DNA from: Mortierella alpina
Lineage: Eukaryota > Mortierellomycota > Mortierellomycetes > Mortierellales > Mortierellaceae
Reading direction: 5' to 3'
Assembly: GCA_029449245.1 (NCBI GenBank)
Contig: JANATF010000026.1
Span: 17,501 to 81,500, forward strand
Length of the DNA stretch: 64,000 nt
Below the pieces are notes generated by a model. It worked only from the letters and a program-made list of their open reading frames with translations, had not been told where the DNA came from and searched no databases. The position numbers were made by a program, and so were the translations under genes. Shown piece after piece: positions 32,362-42,558 of this stretch. The first letter of the stretch is position 1. Every line of letters starts with the position of its first letter.

Positions 32362-33960
32362 TCACAAATTTATCCTCTTGTTACTTGGCGAAGAACTCGC
32401 TTTCCTGGAATAGGCGTCGCGAGCTGGTATCTCATCTCGCATCCGTGACCAAAGCCAAACAATCTTTCCAAGAACCGCTTTTGCGTCCTCCTGCCATTTA
32501 CCGCGAAAATTTAGAACCTCATCGAGCTTGCTCATCCTGTACGAAACGATCTCATCCTCATGAAGGGTGCATTCAATGAACGCCCACTCGGCAGAATCCG
32601 TTACGATCCCGTATGCCCTCTGCTTCCTTGGAGGCTCTTCTTCTCCGTCGACATCATATGTCTCGCGCTTGCGCTTCTTTGCCGTCAAGGCCGACTCCAG
32701 CTGCACAATATTCTGCGCCACTCCCTGTCGAAAATCATCCTTCTTCACCTCTGTCACGCCAAGAGTGTACGTATGTGTCTTCCGCGAATGCACCGAAAAA
32801 TCTACTGGACCATTTCCTCGTCGACCACTGAGATTCCGTTGCGACTCAAGATACAGATCTTCCTCGAAGAGCCTTGTCGCTGCGACCAGAAACGAGGCTA
32901 CCACCATTGATTTTGTCGCCTCATTCGCTCCAAACAAGTTCAGTACACGCGTCCTTGATTCAACCTCGTTGATGAGTTGATTAGATATGCTTCCTTCAAA
33001 CTCCGAATCCAGGGTCGCAGCTTGAATATCTGTGAATGGCAGAAGATCCCCCAGACCGGGATCGGTTGACCCAGGGGCGAGATTATACTCATCACATACA
33101 TCCTTGAAAGTCCACGCAGAAAAGTTCTTGGATGGCGTTTCCAAAGAAATGGTAAGCCTGGCCTTGGAAGTTGTCTTGACAACCCTGAGTACTTTGCGAA
33201 GGTCCTCGTTGTCGCGGATGAGTTCTGGTTTGGGTTGCCCATTGTACACGAATATTTCCAGGTAATCGTCGTGGGCGTACTGCGGGTATAAGTCGAAAAT
33301 GTTTTTCTTCAGGTCGTCCAGAGTCGCCGTATCCACGATGCCACACCAGGAGAACGCGACCTTTTTCTCAGGCTTGACGACGATTCCGATGCCTGTTGTT
33401 TTAGAGAAAGGGAGTAAGTAATTGTAGGCATGAATCTCACAGATGTCGTACGCTGTGATGTATTACTTACTGAACGACGAATCAAAGACATCAGAGAGTT
33501 GTTTGCGCAAAGCGGCAATCTCTGGGTCTAGGCCTATACCGCATAGTCGACAAAAAAAAAGAAATTAGTACTTATTCTGCCAGTTGATTCAGGAGCCGCC
33601 TCAAACAAGCACATCATTACCTGACGGAGGGGGGGAAGGGCGCTGGACAAGGATGTGAATTGTTTTCTTGGGCGGCTTCTCGTCAAAGGCATCAGAGACG
33701 TCATCCGTGGGCGGGAGTTTCTTCTTGTCAGAGAGGGCCTCAAGCGTGATGGACGTCTCCTCCTCGTCGTCTGGTATTGAAATGGAGACCTTCCAGAGCG
33801 TGAGACTGTTGGCATCGATGTCGCTAAAGTCATGAGCTTTCTTAGCCTTAATGATTTCTTTGAGGTCGTCGACACTATCATCAGGCTGGATCTTGACAGA
33901 AAAGGCCCTGGACAAAGTCTCTCCGTCAACGAGACAGAACAGCGTCATTTTGTTCGCCAT
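32362..33960 (-). CDS. Crinkler (CRN) protein, ubiquitin-like N-terminus and PD-(D/E)XK nuclease-like C-terminus
   Basis: Three exons join exactly in frame: 33621-33960, 33471-33533 and 32362-33392 (477 aa); introns are 87 and 78 bp with GT/AG ends, both in phase 1. Residues 1-113 are the Crinkler header: MTLFCLVDGETLSRAFSVKI, LTLWKVSI, KKLPPTDDVSDAF, and the closing IHILVQRPSPP. A linker (IGIVVKPEKKVAFSW, LDDLKKNIFDLYPQYA) follows. The C-terminus has GPVDFSV (Asp about 332), GVTEVKKDD (Glu about 349, Lys about 351) and QNIVQLESAL, the D...E-x-K...Q pattern of PD-(D/E)XK nucleases. A basic KKRKRE patch could be a nuclear signal. There is no signal peptide. Crinklers of this class are thought to act in nuclei, in host or in intra-fungal conflict; the target is unknown. 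The start follows a CRE-containing promoter. Confidence 0.9.
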
Positions 33961-34133
33961 GTTATGTTGGTTGCGCGTGTCTTCTTCGATTGCTGTTGTT
34001 CGTATGAGCAGAGAGTGGTGTACTTGAATTTGACTTGAGGATGGATATAAAGCAGTTAACTAGTTGGGATGGCAGTGTAAACGATGGAGCGTATGATGAA
34101 GTTGGTGTGAAAGGCTATTGCCAAATTCCATCC

Positions 34134-34141
34134 TGACGTCA
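34134..34141. promoter_or_regulatory. CRE palindrome TGACGTCA in a Crinkler promoter
   Basis: Part of TGACGTCACCGTATTC, 174 bp upstream of the ATG at 33960. Flanks on both sides (CCAAATTCCATCC and AATTTTGA) also match the promoter of the 113-aa gene near 62740-62790. Confidence 0.7.
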
Positions 34142-34840
34142 CCGTATTCAATTTTGAAGCACTCTTTTGCCGCTGAAGGTGTAACGGACGAGTCACTTCA
34201 CAAACTCCAGTCCCTTTGTGCTTACCATGGATATAGGTGTGTCCTTTGTCTTTGATGTCCAAAAATAGAAATCCTGTTTGTGTGGCAGGAAATAAATATC
34301 ATAGCGTCACAGCTTGCGTGTGCCATCGCCCTTCTTAACACACCTTCCTCTCTCGGGCATCAGCTTCCCTTTTTCTCGAGAACATCTTATTTACCGACTC
34401 AAGACACTGGAGAGGGGAGATCGGACCTGGAACTCCTTGTCATCACTTCCCTCCATAGTCCTTCGCATATTCCGGCTGCAGAATGTTTTTATCAGCAAAC
34501 CTCCACGCGTTACATTTCAACTCTTTCCGTGTCCCCTCAATCATTTGAAACATGTTTAGAGGCAGCACTGGTAAATGGACCTGGGAAGGCAACATCCTCG
34601 TCTTCCTGATCTGGATCATGGCCTCATGCTAGCTGTTCATTTTATTCTCGCGTCAGCCCTGGTCTGTAGAGAAGGAGAAACGACCAAAACTACCATGACT
34701 GCCGCCACAACAGCCACTGAGGATCTAGAGCGACCACAACTGCCACTACAACCTCCACTATAACAACCTGCAACGGATTGCAGTGACCTTGCGTCACTTT
34801 GGCTGCGCCCAGTACTAGAACTTTCTAGATCTAGTCCTAG

Positions 34841-34985
34841 TGCAACAGTATTGCACTACTGCATAGTAGTATCCAATGGCAGGCAGCACTCGGGGAAAAT
34901 ACTACACTATCGATCAAGATGCCTTTCTGTACTATCGGTTGAGCACATAGTAACTTGAATACAGCTTTGATCATACCCTTAACCC
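34841..34985 (+). mobile_element. Partial MITE-related sequence
   Basis: Starts TGCAACAGTATTGCACTACTG and shares about 115 bp, including CGATCAAGATGCCTTTCTGTACTA, with the left half of the MITE at 59658-59900. The right half is unrelated and no closing TGTTGCA is found. The same block occurs in copy B at 58547. Confidence 0.6.
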
Positions 34986-35731
34986 TCCTACCTTGTCATT
35001 TCACTCATCCCAGCTCTTTTGTCCTTGTGAGAGTTCATTTTGCCATTGCCCTGACTAGATTCTCGACAGGTTCAACAGTCACATACTGTCAGCTTCTAAG
35101 CTAAACTGTGTGGCAAAGCAGCGAAGTACTGTACTGTACTTGCTCTTTCTTCAGCACCTCTTGTCTACCGGCACACCTCCGTACAACCCTTCTATTTTCA
35201 TGCCACTCCATTTCCATTATATCTTCCTTCTAGCACCCCTTCACTTTGATCCAACACCTCCTGTCTTTTGGCTTCCTTTTCCTCCTTTCCCGGTTGTTGT
35301 CCAACATACCCCCTCCTTTTCCTATCCCTGAACTTTCTCCAGCACCTCTTCTATTTTGACCACTCTGTTCACTCTTCTCCCTCTCCTCCCTACTCCCCGC
35401 CCCGTCTTTTCCATATTTTTACACTGCCTCCTTGATCCTTTCGGTCCGCCTCTTGTAATAGCTAAAGCAAGTGGGGGTTCTGGGGCTGGGGTCAGGGGAG
35501 CTTGGGTGAGAATCGTCTGGTCTTATTACAGAGGGGGCAACCATCTATTTATCTATCTTTGTGTGGGACCAAGCATGGTCGCGTTCCAGTCTCTTACGGC
35601 TTGGCATTACCCTTGTTCTTGTCCCTTACGATGCACCCTCAACTCCTGTTACACCTCTCCACTGAATTGATCTTTCTCAAAGTCACCGTATTCCTCTCCG
35701 CCTGTCCGCATCCCCTTGCATAGTATTTATT

Positions 35732-35842
35732 TTCCCTATGAGTGGATGAACAATACAGAGCGTACTAAATTCTGCTTCAGTATGATAGGAAGAGCCGACA
35801 TGGAAGGATCAAAAAGTAACGTCGCTTGAAGGCTTGGCTCCA
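35732..35842 (-). rRNA. 28S rRNA-derived fragment in duplication copy A
   Basis: About 110 bp aligning with 1157-1262 of the window at roughly 85% by eye; GAAGAGCCGACATGGAAGGATCAAAAAG is shared almost exactly. A more diverged relative (AGCATGATAAGAACAGCCAG then GACGAATCAAAAGAAACGT) follows at about 36247-36305. Confidence 0.75.
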
Positions 35843-36627
35843 CGAGCAGATTCGTGGGAGTGGTCCGTGATCGTTTCTATTTTTTGGCCATGGACCATTT
35901 AGTGGAAGGGAAAAATGTGTTCGCACAGCGCATGAATAAAGATAGGAGGCAGGGAAGCAAATTAGTACGCAGTTTTAAGAAGAAATATGAACTTGCCCCT
36001 CGTCATCCACTTCATTGTCATTGACGTGTACAGCATGGATTATAAAACCGAAGATTCAAGTAACGAGACAAGAGAAAGAAGTGTTTATTTACCTGGATCG
36101 GGATAAAAACACAAGAGCCGGTCCTTGAAGCTCTCGTATAGCTACTTCAATTAGATGACCTTACTGTAAATACAGTATACTGTAATCAGCGTCAAACGTC
36201 CCTGCATGAGCGGTTCAAACCTACGTGTTGATCGTTCCAGTGGTTAGTTGTTCTGCCCAGCATGATAAGAACAGCCAGCCTCGACGAATCAAAAGAAACG
36301 TGCCTAGGGGTGTCCGGTCTGTCAGGTCTTTCACTTCCCAGACTGCTGTACTTTTCCCCCAACTCCCATTCTTTTGCTTCATTCTTTTTCCGAGCTTCGC
36401 TTCCGTCTCCTTGCCTCCATTTCTTTTTCACCCTTGCTGCTTTCTACATTTCATCCCATTTCTTTTTCACCCTTGCTGCTTTCTACATTTCATCCGTCAC
36501 CGACATCGTCTTTCATTTTTTACCATCCACCACTTTTTCCACCCTTTTCCCATCTGCTCTTAAGACTCCTCCTCTTTGCACACCTCACTCCTATTTACTC
36601 AGCACGTACCTTCCTCGCGAACCTAGT

Positions 36628-37500
36628 CTAGACCCGTGTCTCGTATACTCCATTGACCGCCACGGCATTGGGACATGTTGCGTGAAGTGTTTCGGCCATG
36701 TGTTTCGAAAGACCTTGGGAAACAGCGATTTCTTGAAGTGCCACATGCTTGAAGTCATCCTGAACGTGGGTAGCGTCCTCTTCAGCGAGCTCATTAGGCT
36801 GGCATTCATCTTGAAAGCGAAGGCTCTTCAATTTCGAACACTGTTGAAGAATTTTTTTCCATGATCGCAGGTCGATCACAACACAGTGAAGCTCCAAGCG
36901 CTCCAAGTTGTTTGTGTTCTCCAACGATAACGCCACTGCTTCTAGAGAGATCCTACGATCGTCATCACCGGGGCACCAAAGAATATGGCGTTGCCGTTGT
37001 CCTTGATGTAAAGCTAGAAACCCGTGCCTCTCCACTGGCTGGTTTCGAATTTCAAGGCTGAGATCTTTGAGATTCGGGTTTTGTTGAACCAAGTCCAATA
37101 CGGCCTCCAGTTGATCTTCCCTGAAAATAATATGGAGAAACACAAGGTTGTTGAGCCTGGCGCCAGTGAAAAAGACCACATCCAACATCGGTGCCCAACT
37201 TGAAATTGATTCGAAGTATCGAACATAGTGTGCTCGTTCCGTGATGAGTTGTGGATGTGCTCGAGTGAAGGGTCCCTTAATACGAGAATGAATCCTCATC
37301 CAAAAATACCGCCGACACTCGCGCGACCATTCCCGACAAACAAGAGCGCAGTTGCGGAGAGCGTTGGAGTCATCCTTATTCCAGTTTGCAAAATGCTGAA
37401 AGATCATCATTCTAAGTTCTGGGATGCAGAGCGGGCTCCTTGTAAACCATGGAGGATTCGTGTCACGAGCTAAAGTAAGTTGCGTGAAAAGGTAGTGCAC
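36628..37500 (-). CDS. F-box-like/LRR-like protein, duplication copy A
   Basis: A 290-aa open frame. Residues 22-70 resemble an F-box (SPLCIPELRMMIFQHF, then NALRNCALVCREWSRECRRY). The rest has weak leucine-rich repeats (LKDLSLEIRNQ, LERLELHCVVIDLRSWKKIL, LKSLRFQDECQ). It is shorter than the 402-aa F-box/LRR gene at 30883, so the start may lie in an upstream exon; a ~100-codon minus frame from 37953 (MNDDHVTQLCPADRHTT) is a candidate first exon or a separate small gene, but I could not join it in frame. Identical to the copy at 60582-61454. Presumed SCF substrate receptor, by analogy. Confidence 0.6.
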   Translation of the reverse strand: MHYLFTQLTLARDTNPPWFTRSPLCIPELRMMIFQHFANWNKDDSNALRNCALVCREWSRECRRYFWMRIHSRIKGPFTRAHPQLITERAHYVRYFESISSWAPMLDVVFFTGARLNNLVFLHIIFREDQLEAVLDLVQQNPNLKDLSLEIRNQPVERHGFLALHQGQRQRHILWCPGDDDRRISLEAVALSLENTNNLERLELHCVVIDLRSWKKILQQCSKLKSLRFQDECQPNELAEEDATHVQDDFKHVALQEIAVSQGLSKHMAETLHATCPNAVAVNGVYETRV

Positions 37501-38054
37501 ATGCTCAAAGGTTACATATAGCCTGAAATAACTTGCGCGGATGATGCAAGCGAACCGCTATAAGTGCAATTTTAAAAGCTTGAACAACAAAATCACCCGG
37601 CACATTGAAGCAGTGTAAAACAGGAAAGCTGGCAGGAAACTTCTCTGAGAAATGACAAAGACGTGCGCTGGAGGAGTGAGTAAAGTCAGGCACAGAGCAT
37701 TACAAAAGCGAATGCATTCACAAAATGGCTTTGTTGAGAGGCTCATGGCCAACGATTCGATGGAACAGAGCACAGCTGCAGTACCAGACAGTGGTCGCGG
37801 TACGACGAAGTGAAGGGTCTGCCCTGGAGCGTTGAACTTGAGTGGAACCTGGTCATTTTCGTCTGAGAATGATAAGGAAAGTTGCATCGAGAACGCCTTT
37901 GAGGTGGTATGACGGTCGGCGGGACAAAGCTGAGTAACGTGGTCGTCATTCATGCTGTGAAGGGTGCTGGTTAGAAGCATGGAAGATGGCAAGGGGTTGC
38001 GCTACAGAATAGACTATCATTGTCCCATACTTCTCTTTATACCGTTCCCTAATC

Positions 38055-39943
38055 ATGACCACACTGAAAATAAAAAAGAAATCTACAGCCATCGAAGCCG
38101 CAGCCAAAGAATGTTTTGTAAACACGACCAAGTGTCGCCGTTTCGCTATTTATAGTGGCGCTCCAGAAGCGAAATGTCGTGACTCGCAACAAGCTCACGC
38201 AGATCATCAAGTCCACAGACTATCTCGCACTAGAGAACAACAACACTGTGGTGGTTCTTACGAAAAGCTCATTTACGGCAAAGGCTGTACCACCTCCCAA
38301 TCCTCCTCCTCAAGTCATCGCCGCAGTGCCCCTTCAGAAAACCGCCCCTGTCGTTCATCAGGTCACAGACGCCGCGAAATCAGCTCATTCCTCCGTCGAA
38401 CACCCCGCGGCTCACAAGATCACCAACTTCACAAAGTCAGTCCCTCCTCTGTCTATCATATGTGATACGACTGCGATTGTTGATGTTCTCGATAATGTTG
38501 CAACTGAGCATCTCGATTTGGAGGACAACGCGGCAACGGACATTTTCCTTGATGTGGGATCCAACCTGTCCGTCAAGATCAACGGGGAGTGTTTTCAGCT
38601 GGACAAAGTAATCACGCATTCTGATATATCCACGATACTGGAACAACTGCCAGGTGGTGGACCTGATTTCCAGCAAAGCAACCGCGTGATTTTTGGACAG
38701 ACTCTCCACCATTTAGCAGCAATGACGTATGATGGAACCATCACGGGTATCACCATCAGAATCGGTCGGAGTGTTTCAGGACTCTTACCTGTGCAATATT
38801 CACCAGAGTCCAGTAGTAAGTACACAGAGATACGAACGCGTCTACTATCGTAGACTCCTTAACAAAGACCAATGAGTCCAATCAAACAAGGAAAGTGCTT
38901 GCCTAGAAGATACAAAATGTCATATCTAGAAGCTTGGCTCCAGGTACCAATCATGGACCTTCGCCAGCACGAACTACATGAACCAGAAAGATGTTCCTGG
39001 TCCGGATAAGTCATCCGGTACCCATGCTATGTAGTATTGGCGTAACCTCTAATGAATTAGGATCATGGCCAATCATTTAGATGTTAGGACACGCGCCAGG
39101 CTATAGCCTTCCGCTATCCATCTCTTGGCAATGACTCCTTCACCTATCTATCTACCCAACATTACATCTCTGTAGTAACAATAAACATGTATAAATACCG
39201 GTGTGTGGTCAGTGTGGACCGACATCTTTTTCTCACTTACTTTCCTACCATAAAACTTGCCTACACGTTTCATTACCTATGTTCGAAGGACTTGTAGAGC
39301 AGAAGAACGCGCTTTTGTGTGGCTCTACTAACGTTGGAAAGACCACGACTCTTCGCGAGATTTGCAAGTATGTCTCCCGAGGGAAATGCTTGTGCCTGAT
39401 CGACACTTCCGGTGAGGTGTGCGGAGAAACCGGTAACAGGGGCCATATTGTGGGCACCTCACGAGTCTTCCGGCCAATAGACCCTGCCAAACAGTACGCG
39501 ACTCTGCTAGACTGTGTAAGGAATCATTCGCCCGACTCATCGCAATTGATGAGCTGAACACAAAGAACGAGGTTGAGGTATGCCAGACAATCGCACTTCG
39601 GTCTATTCAGATGGTTGCCTCTGTCCACGGAAACATCCAGGATCTCGTGTTCAACCCAATGCTGAACAAAGCGCTCGGAGGGTCTACACAAGCTCTGGTC
39701 TCGTACCGGGTAGCGATTGACGGAAGAAAGGTCGTTGTGCAGCGTACTACACGTCCAATTTTCGACGTATTGATCAATATCACGAGGACATCGCACGGAC
39801 TCGAATATTCATTCATCGAAGACGTCGCCGACAATGTCAGCCGCATCATGCAGGGGAAACTGATCCACATCCGCAGAAGACGTATGGTCGGCGTCGAACT
39901 GTTCGAGTTCAACGAGGAAGTCTTGTATGCGTGTGAGTGGTAG
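38055..39943 (+). pseudogene. SpoIIIAA/Ycf45-like P-loop ATPase, split and frameshifted
   Basis: The N-terminal half (38155-38853; an ATG at 38055 in another frame may be the true start) ends with TLHHLAAMTYDGTITGITIRIGRSVSG, the SpoIIIAA/Ycf45 block before the ATPase core. The ATPase core resumes at 39279: Walker A GSTNVGKTTTLREI, DTSGEVCG, then Walker B LIAIDELN and VASVHGNIQDLVFNPML, RTTRPIFDVL. Two breaks: about 420 bp of unrelated sequence between the halves, with stops, and a one-base frameshift near 39532 just before Walker B. The family is a hexameric AAA-type secretion or assembly ATPase known mainly from bacteria and plastids. Its role in fungi is unknown. The unrelated insert contains TATAAATA at about 39190, so the second half might have its own promoter. 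Confidence 0.72.
38791..38945 (+). repeat. Direct repeat copy 1 (interrupts the SpoIIIAA-like gene)
   Basis: GTGCAATATTCACCAGAGTCCA, CTATCGTAGACTCCTTAACA and TGCTTGCCTAGA occur in the same order at 40034-40165. Copy 1 supplies the last codons and stop of the N-terminal half of the ATPase. Confidence 0.7.
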
Positions 39944-40033
39944 ACAGATAGCCTCATTCTTCATCTGTGCGATGAACCAATGAGCCGGCTCGGTATGCCA
40001 GTCTTTCACGTTACTACCTAGCCTTTGGCGAGT

Positions 40034-40165
40034 GTACAATATTCACCAGAGTCCATAAACAGAGCGTCCTCTATCGTAGACTCCTTAACAAAGAAAGTGT
40101 TTACGGAGGATGGATGCTTGCCTAGATTAAACATTCTTAACTAGAGGCCTGGCTACAGGTACAGT
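40034..40165 (+). repeat. Direct repeat copy 2 (downstream of the SpoIIIAA-like gene)
   Basis: Partner of 38791-38945, about 90 bp past the stop of the C-terminal half. The following 600 bp hold a 124-codon frame (40276-40650) with no recognisable motif, which I do not call. Confidence 0.7.
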
Positions 40166-40789
40166 GCTCGACTTTAGTGATCGCAAGTTTTGCTGAAATC
40201 GACATTCTTTCGCTCTGCATCTCCATACCTTTTCCTCACAACTTAACAAACCAATAGAATGGTCCATACCCTCTGGTGCATCTTTACAAGCGTTCGCAGC
40301 TCAATTCATCAAACGAGTTTCTCAATGGCATCGGGATGAAGGAGCTCGGGTCAAGCAGTCACTTCTGTTCATGTATTAACACCTTCCTTTCAATTTTTTG
40401 CTCCGCAGCCATCCTAGTACTTCGTGCATCCTCCACGGCTACGGAATACCTTCTCCATGCGTCTAGGCATGCTCTCGTACAGTTTTTCGATATAACTTAT
40501 AAGGATTTTGGTCCAGACCTCCTGCACTCGCTCCCAGAGCTATCCGGTACGGTTTATTATGTCTCCATATTGAAGTGGAGGATAGAGATTTCGAACCAAT
40601 GCGATTTTTTTGAGCGAGGTCAAAGGCTGCGCTTACTGAAATACAAATAAAACATACATATGGTTAAAGAGTGCTGATAATCGTCCCGCCCGGTATCAAT
40701 TTTTGGAATTAACAGCTTACATTGAGTGATATGGGGACGAATAGGGCTGTTAAAAGAATAAAGCAAAGAACCAGCATCGGGCTATGACA

Positions 40790-41025
40790 TTAAGAGGACG
40801 ACGAGCACGTTGCCTTCCCAGGTCCATTCTCCTATGGTGCATTTTTAATTATTTTAAGCCGGTGTTGCCTTCCCAGATCCACCGTTGCCTTCCCAGATCC
40901 AATTCTCCTGTGGTGCTTTTCTAAATATTCCCAGCCGATGTTGCCCTCCTAGATCCAATTCTCCACGGTGCTTTCTAAATTCATTTCAGTCGATGTTGCC
41001 TTCCGGGGTCTATTTCCACCCATGC
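40790..41025. repeat. ~58-bp tandem repeat, about four units
   Basis: Units carry GTTGCCTTCCCAGATCCA and TTCTCCTGTGGTGC-like parts. No coding content. Confidence 0.75.
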
Positions 41026-41548
41026 GGCGTTAAAGATGTGGCGGACAAATAAGAGAACGTAGAAATGATTCAAGGATTGGCATAAAGATTGGAACGGGGT
41101 CAAAAGAACCAAAGTGAAGTGGAGCAGAGAATTATGATTAGAGTTACGAAGCACGATGGGAGAGGTGTGAAGACAGTAAGTTTCGAGCCATACCCCTCCC
41201 ATGGTCTGAAAAGAGTTGATTCGGGGTAGGTCTCTCTATGATGTGCTCGACGGACGTAAATGGTTAGGTGAAGGTGTGAGATCGACGCAAGTACCTGTGA
41301 CGTCTGCGTAGTTAGGACACCCTTAGCGTTTCGGTTACGTCACAACTACTGCAAGTTCTCACCTGCTGGAGGTGATGCTGCTTACAAGCAATAAATAGCA
41401 TTGATCAAGAGGGACTGGGATCTGTGCGATCCTATTTAATGTACTGCTTTAAGGCTCGCCTATTGACGTGACAACATACACTGTCATCGCAGAGACAACC
41501 TCGGACATGACTTTGGCACAGAGAGCAACTGGTATTGCCGATCTCAGT

Positions 41549-41890
41549 CTATTTCTGGATAAAAAGGAAATCTCGAAGTTCTTTAACAGCCGGGAGCTTC
41601 GCTGCCCCAATCCGATCATTTTGTACGAGATAGTCGCAAATGAGATCGAGGGCGTCGTTGGCCATAAAAACAGACACTTTTTGGACCTCAGCCTGGTCAC
41701 TTAAGCTTAAGAGGTTCTCTTTGGGAGAGACGATCATGTTCGTAAAGTTGTCTACTGCTCGTGGAGCGCTTTCCTCGTCGAATGGGACGGTCGCTGGAAT
41801 GCCATCTGGTTCTCTGATGGCGTGGGATGTCGCCACTACTGCTACTTCAGTGCTTGAATTAATAACTGATTCTCCGTCTTGAGTGCTCAT
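41549..41890 (-). CDS. Small conserved hypothetical protein (113 aa), copy 1
   Basis: The complete frame starts MSTQDGESVIN at 41890. The product is acidic at the N-terminus and helical in the C-terminal half (AVDNFTNMIV, ANDALDLICDYLVQND, LPAVKELRDFLF). The paralogue at 62325-62666 has the same length with roughly 80% identity by eye and no gaps. Both frames are open although their 3' flanks have diverged, which supports a real gene. No signal peptide, membrane segment or catalytic motif. I do not recognise the family. Unlike copy 2, no CRE block is seen upstream. Confidence 0.6.
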   Translation of the reverse strand: MSTQDGESVINSSTEVAVVATSHAIREPDGIPATVPFDEESAPRAVDNFTNMIVSPKENLLSLSDQAEVQKVSVFMANDALDLICDYLVQNDRIGAAKLPAVKELRDFLFIQK

Positions 41891-42081
41891 GGCGCACTAG
41901 CGTGTAGAAGAAGGGCTGGGTATAAGGAGTTGGAGACCAAGCGTGGAACGATGATGGTCGGTGACAGTTGTGAGAATCGCATTGACAAGCAAAGAGGCAT
42001 AGGAAGGAAAGGTATAGCAAATAGAGATATCCTTGAAACCCGGCACCCCTTAACTACATGAAGAGATAGATGTAGTCTCGC

Positions 42082-42146
42082 AACCAGACCCTCATTTACG
42101 TGGGTTGGACTCGCAGTCCTGCTTCCACTCAAATGAGGGTCTGGGT
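42082..42146. repeat. Hairpin-forming inverted repeat
   Basis: Arms CCAGACCCTCATTT and AAATGAGGGTCTGG enclose about 33 bp, and the stem partly extends through ACGTGG/CCACTC. It lies 190 bp upstream of the 113-aa gene. It may be a small transposon remnant. Confidence 0.65.
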
Positions 42147-42558
42147 CCAAATGTCGAGTTATTGGCACAATGGTCCGTAAAAATATAAAAGGAAGGTGTA
42201 CGCTTACGTAGCTTTGCCTGCCCGTTCCCCTAATGTTCTGCCTCCAGATCGTAAGATGGCTTAGCTCAACACTTCAGTCATTGCGTCATTGCTAATGCTG
42301 TCAATGGTGGGCATTGAACTCGGGTTCTTCGATCTCATTAACCTCTCTGTACTCAGCCCCCTATCTTTACTAAGCCCCTGTCTTTACTAAGCCTCACTTT
42401 AAGCAGCTCTTCACCACACCATACTCAGCCTCCACTATACATGCAGCTTCACTCGCATTTGTGAGTTTTACTCCGCTATATCCCACGCAGCACTGTACTT
42501 CCTCAGAAATCCTACGCTAAGATTAGATTCAGCCAGTTCAAAGTGCTGGCGTTGGTCT

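Larger units (their letters stand above)
34205..38009 (+). repeat. Segmental duplication, copy A (~3.8 kb)
   Basis: Matches 57911-61965. Offset is 23,706 up to about 35952, then 23,954 after a 248-bp insertion (MITE plus target duplication) in copy B. The first 1.75 kb appear identical in all lines I compared. Scattered substitutions occur at about 35980-36400 and 37590-38000. The F-box-like gene between them is identical at the protein level. Apart from that gene, a 28S fragment and a MITE-related block, the left half holds no convincing coding frame. Confidence 0.93.

Noticed and set aside
34280-35723. ORFs of 62-109 codons conserved between duplication copies
   Set aside because: Conservation reflects DNA identity of a recent duplication, not selection; low-complexity composition and no motifs.
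41300-41345. TGACGT and TTACGTCAC near the 113-aa gene
   Set aside because: They are downstream of the gene, not in its promoter, and the 16-bp context is missing.
42285-42325. Minus-strand CGAGTTCAATGCCC, resembling a tRNA B box
   Set aside because: No cloverleaf can be drawn with the upstream sequence.
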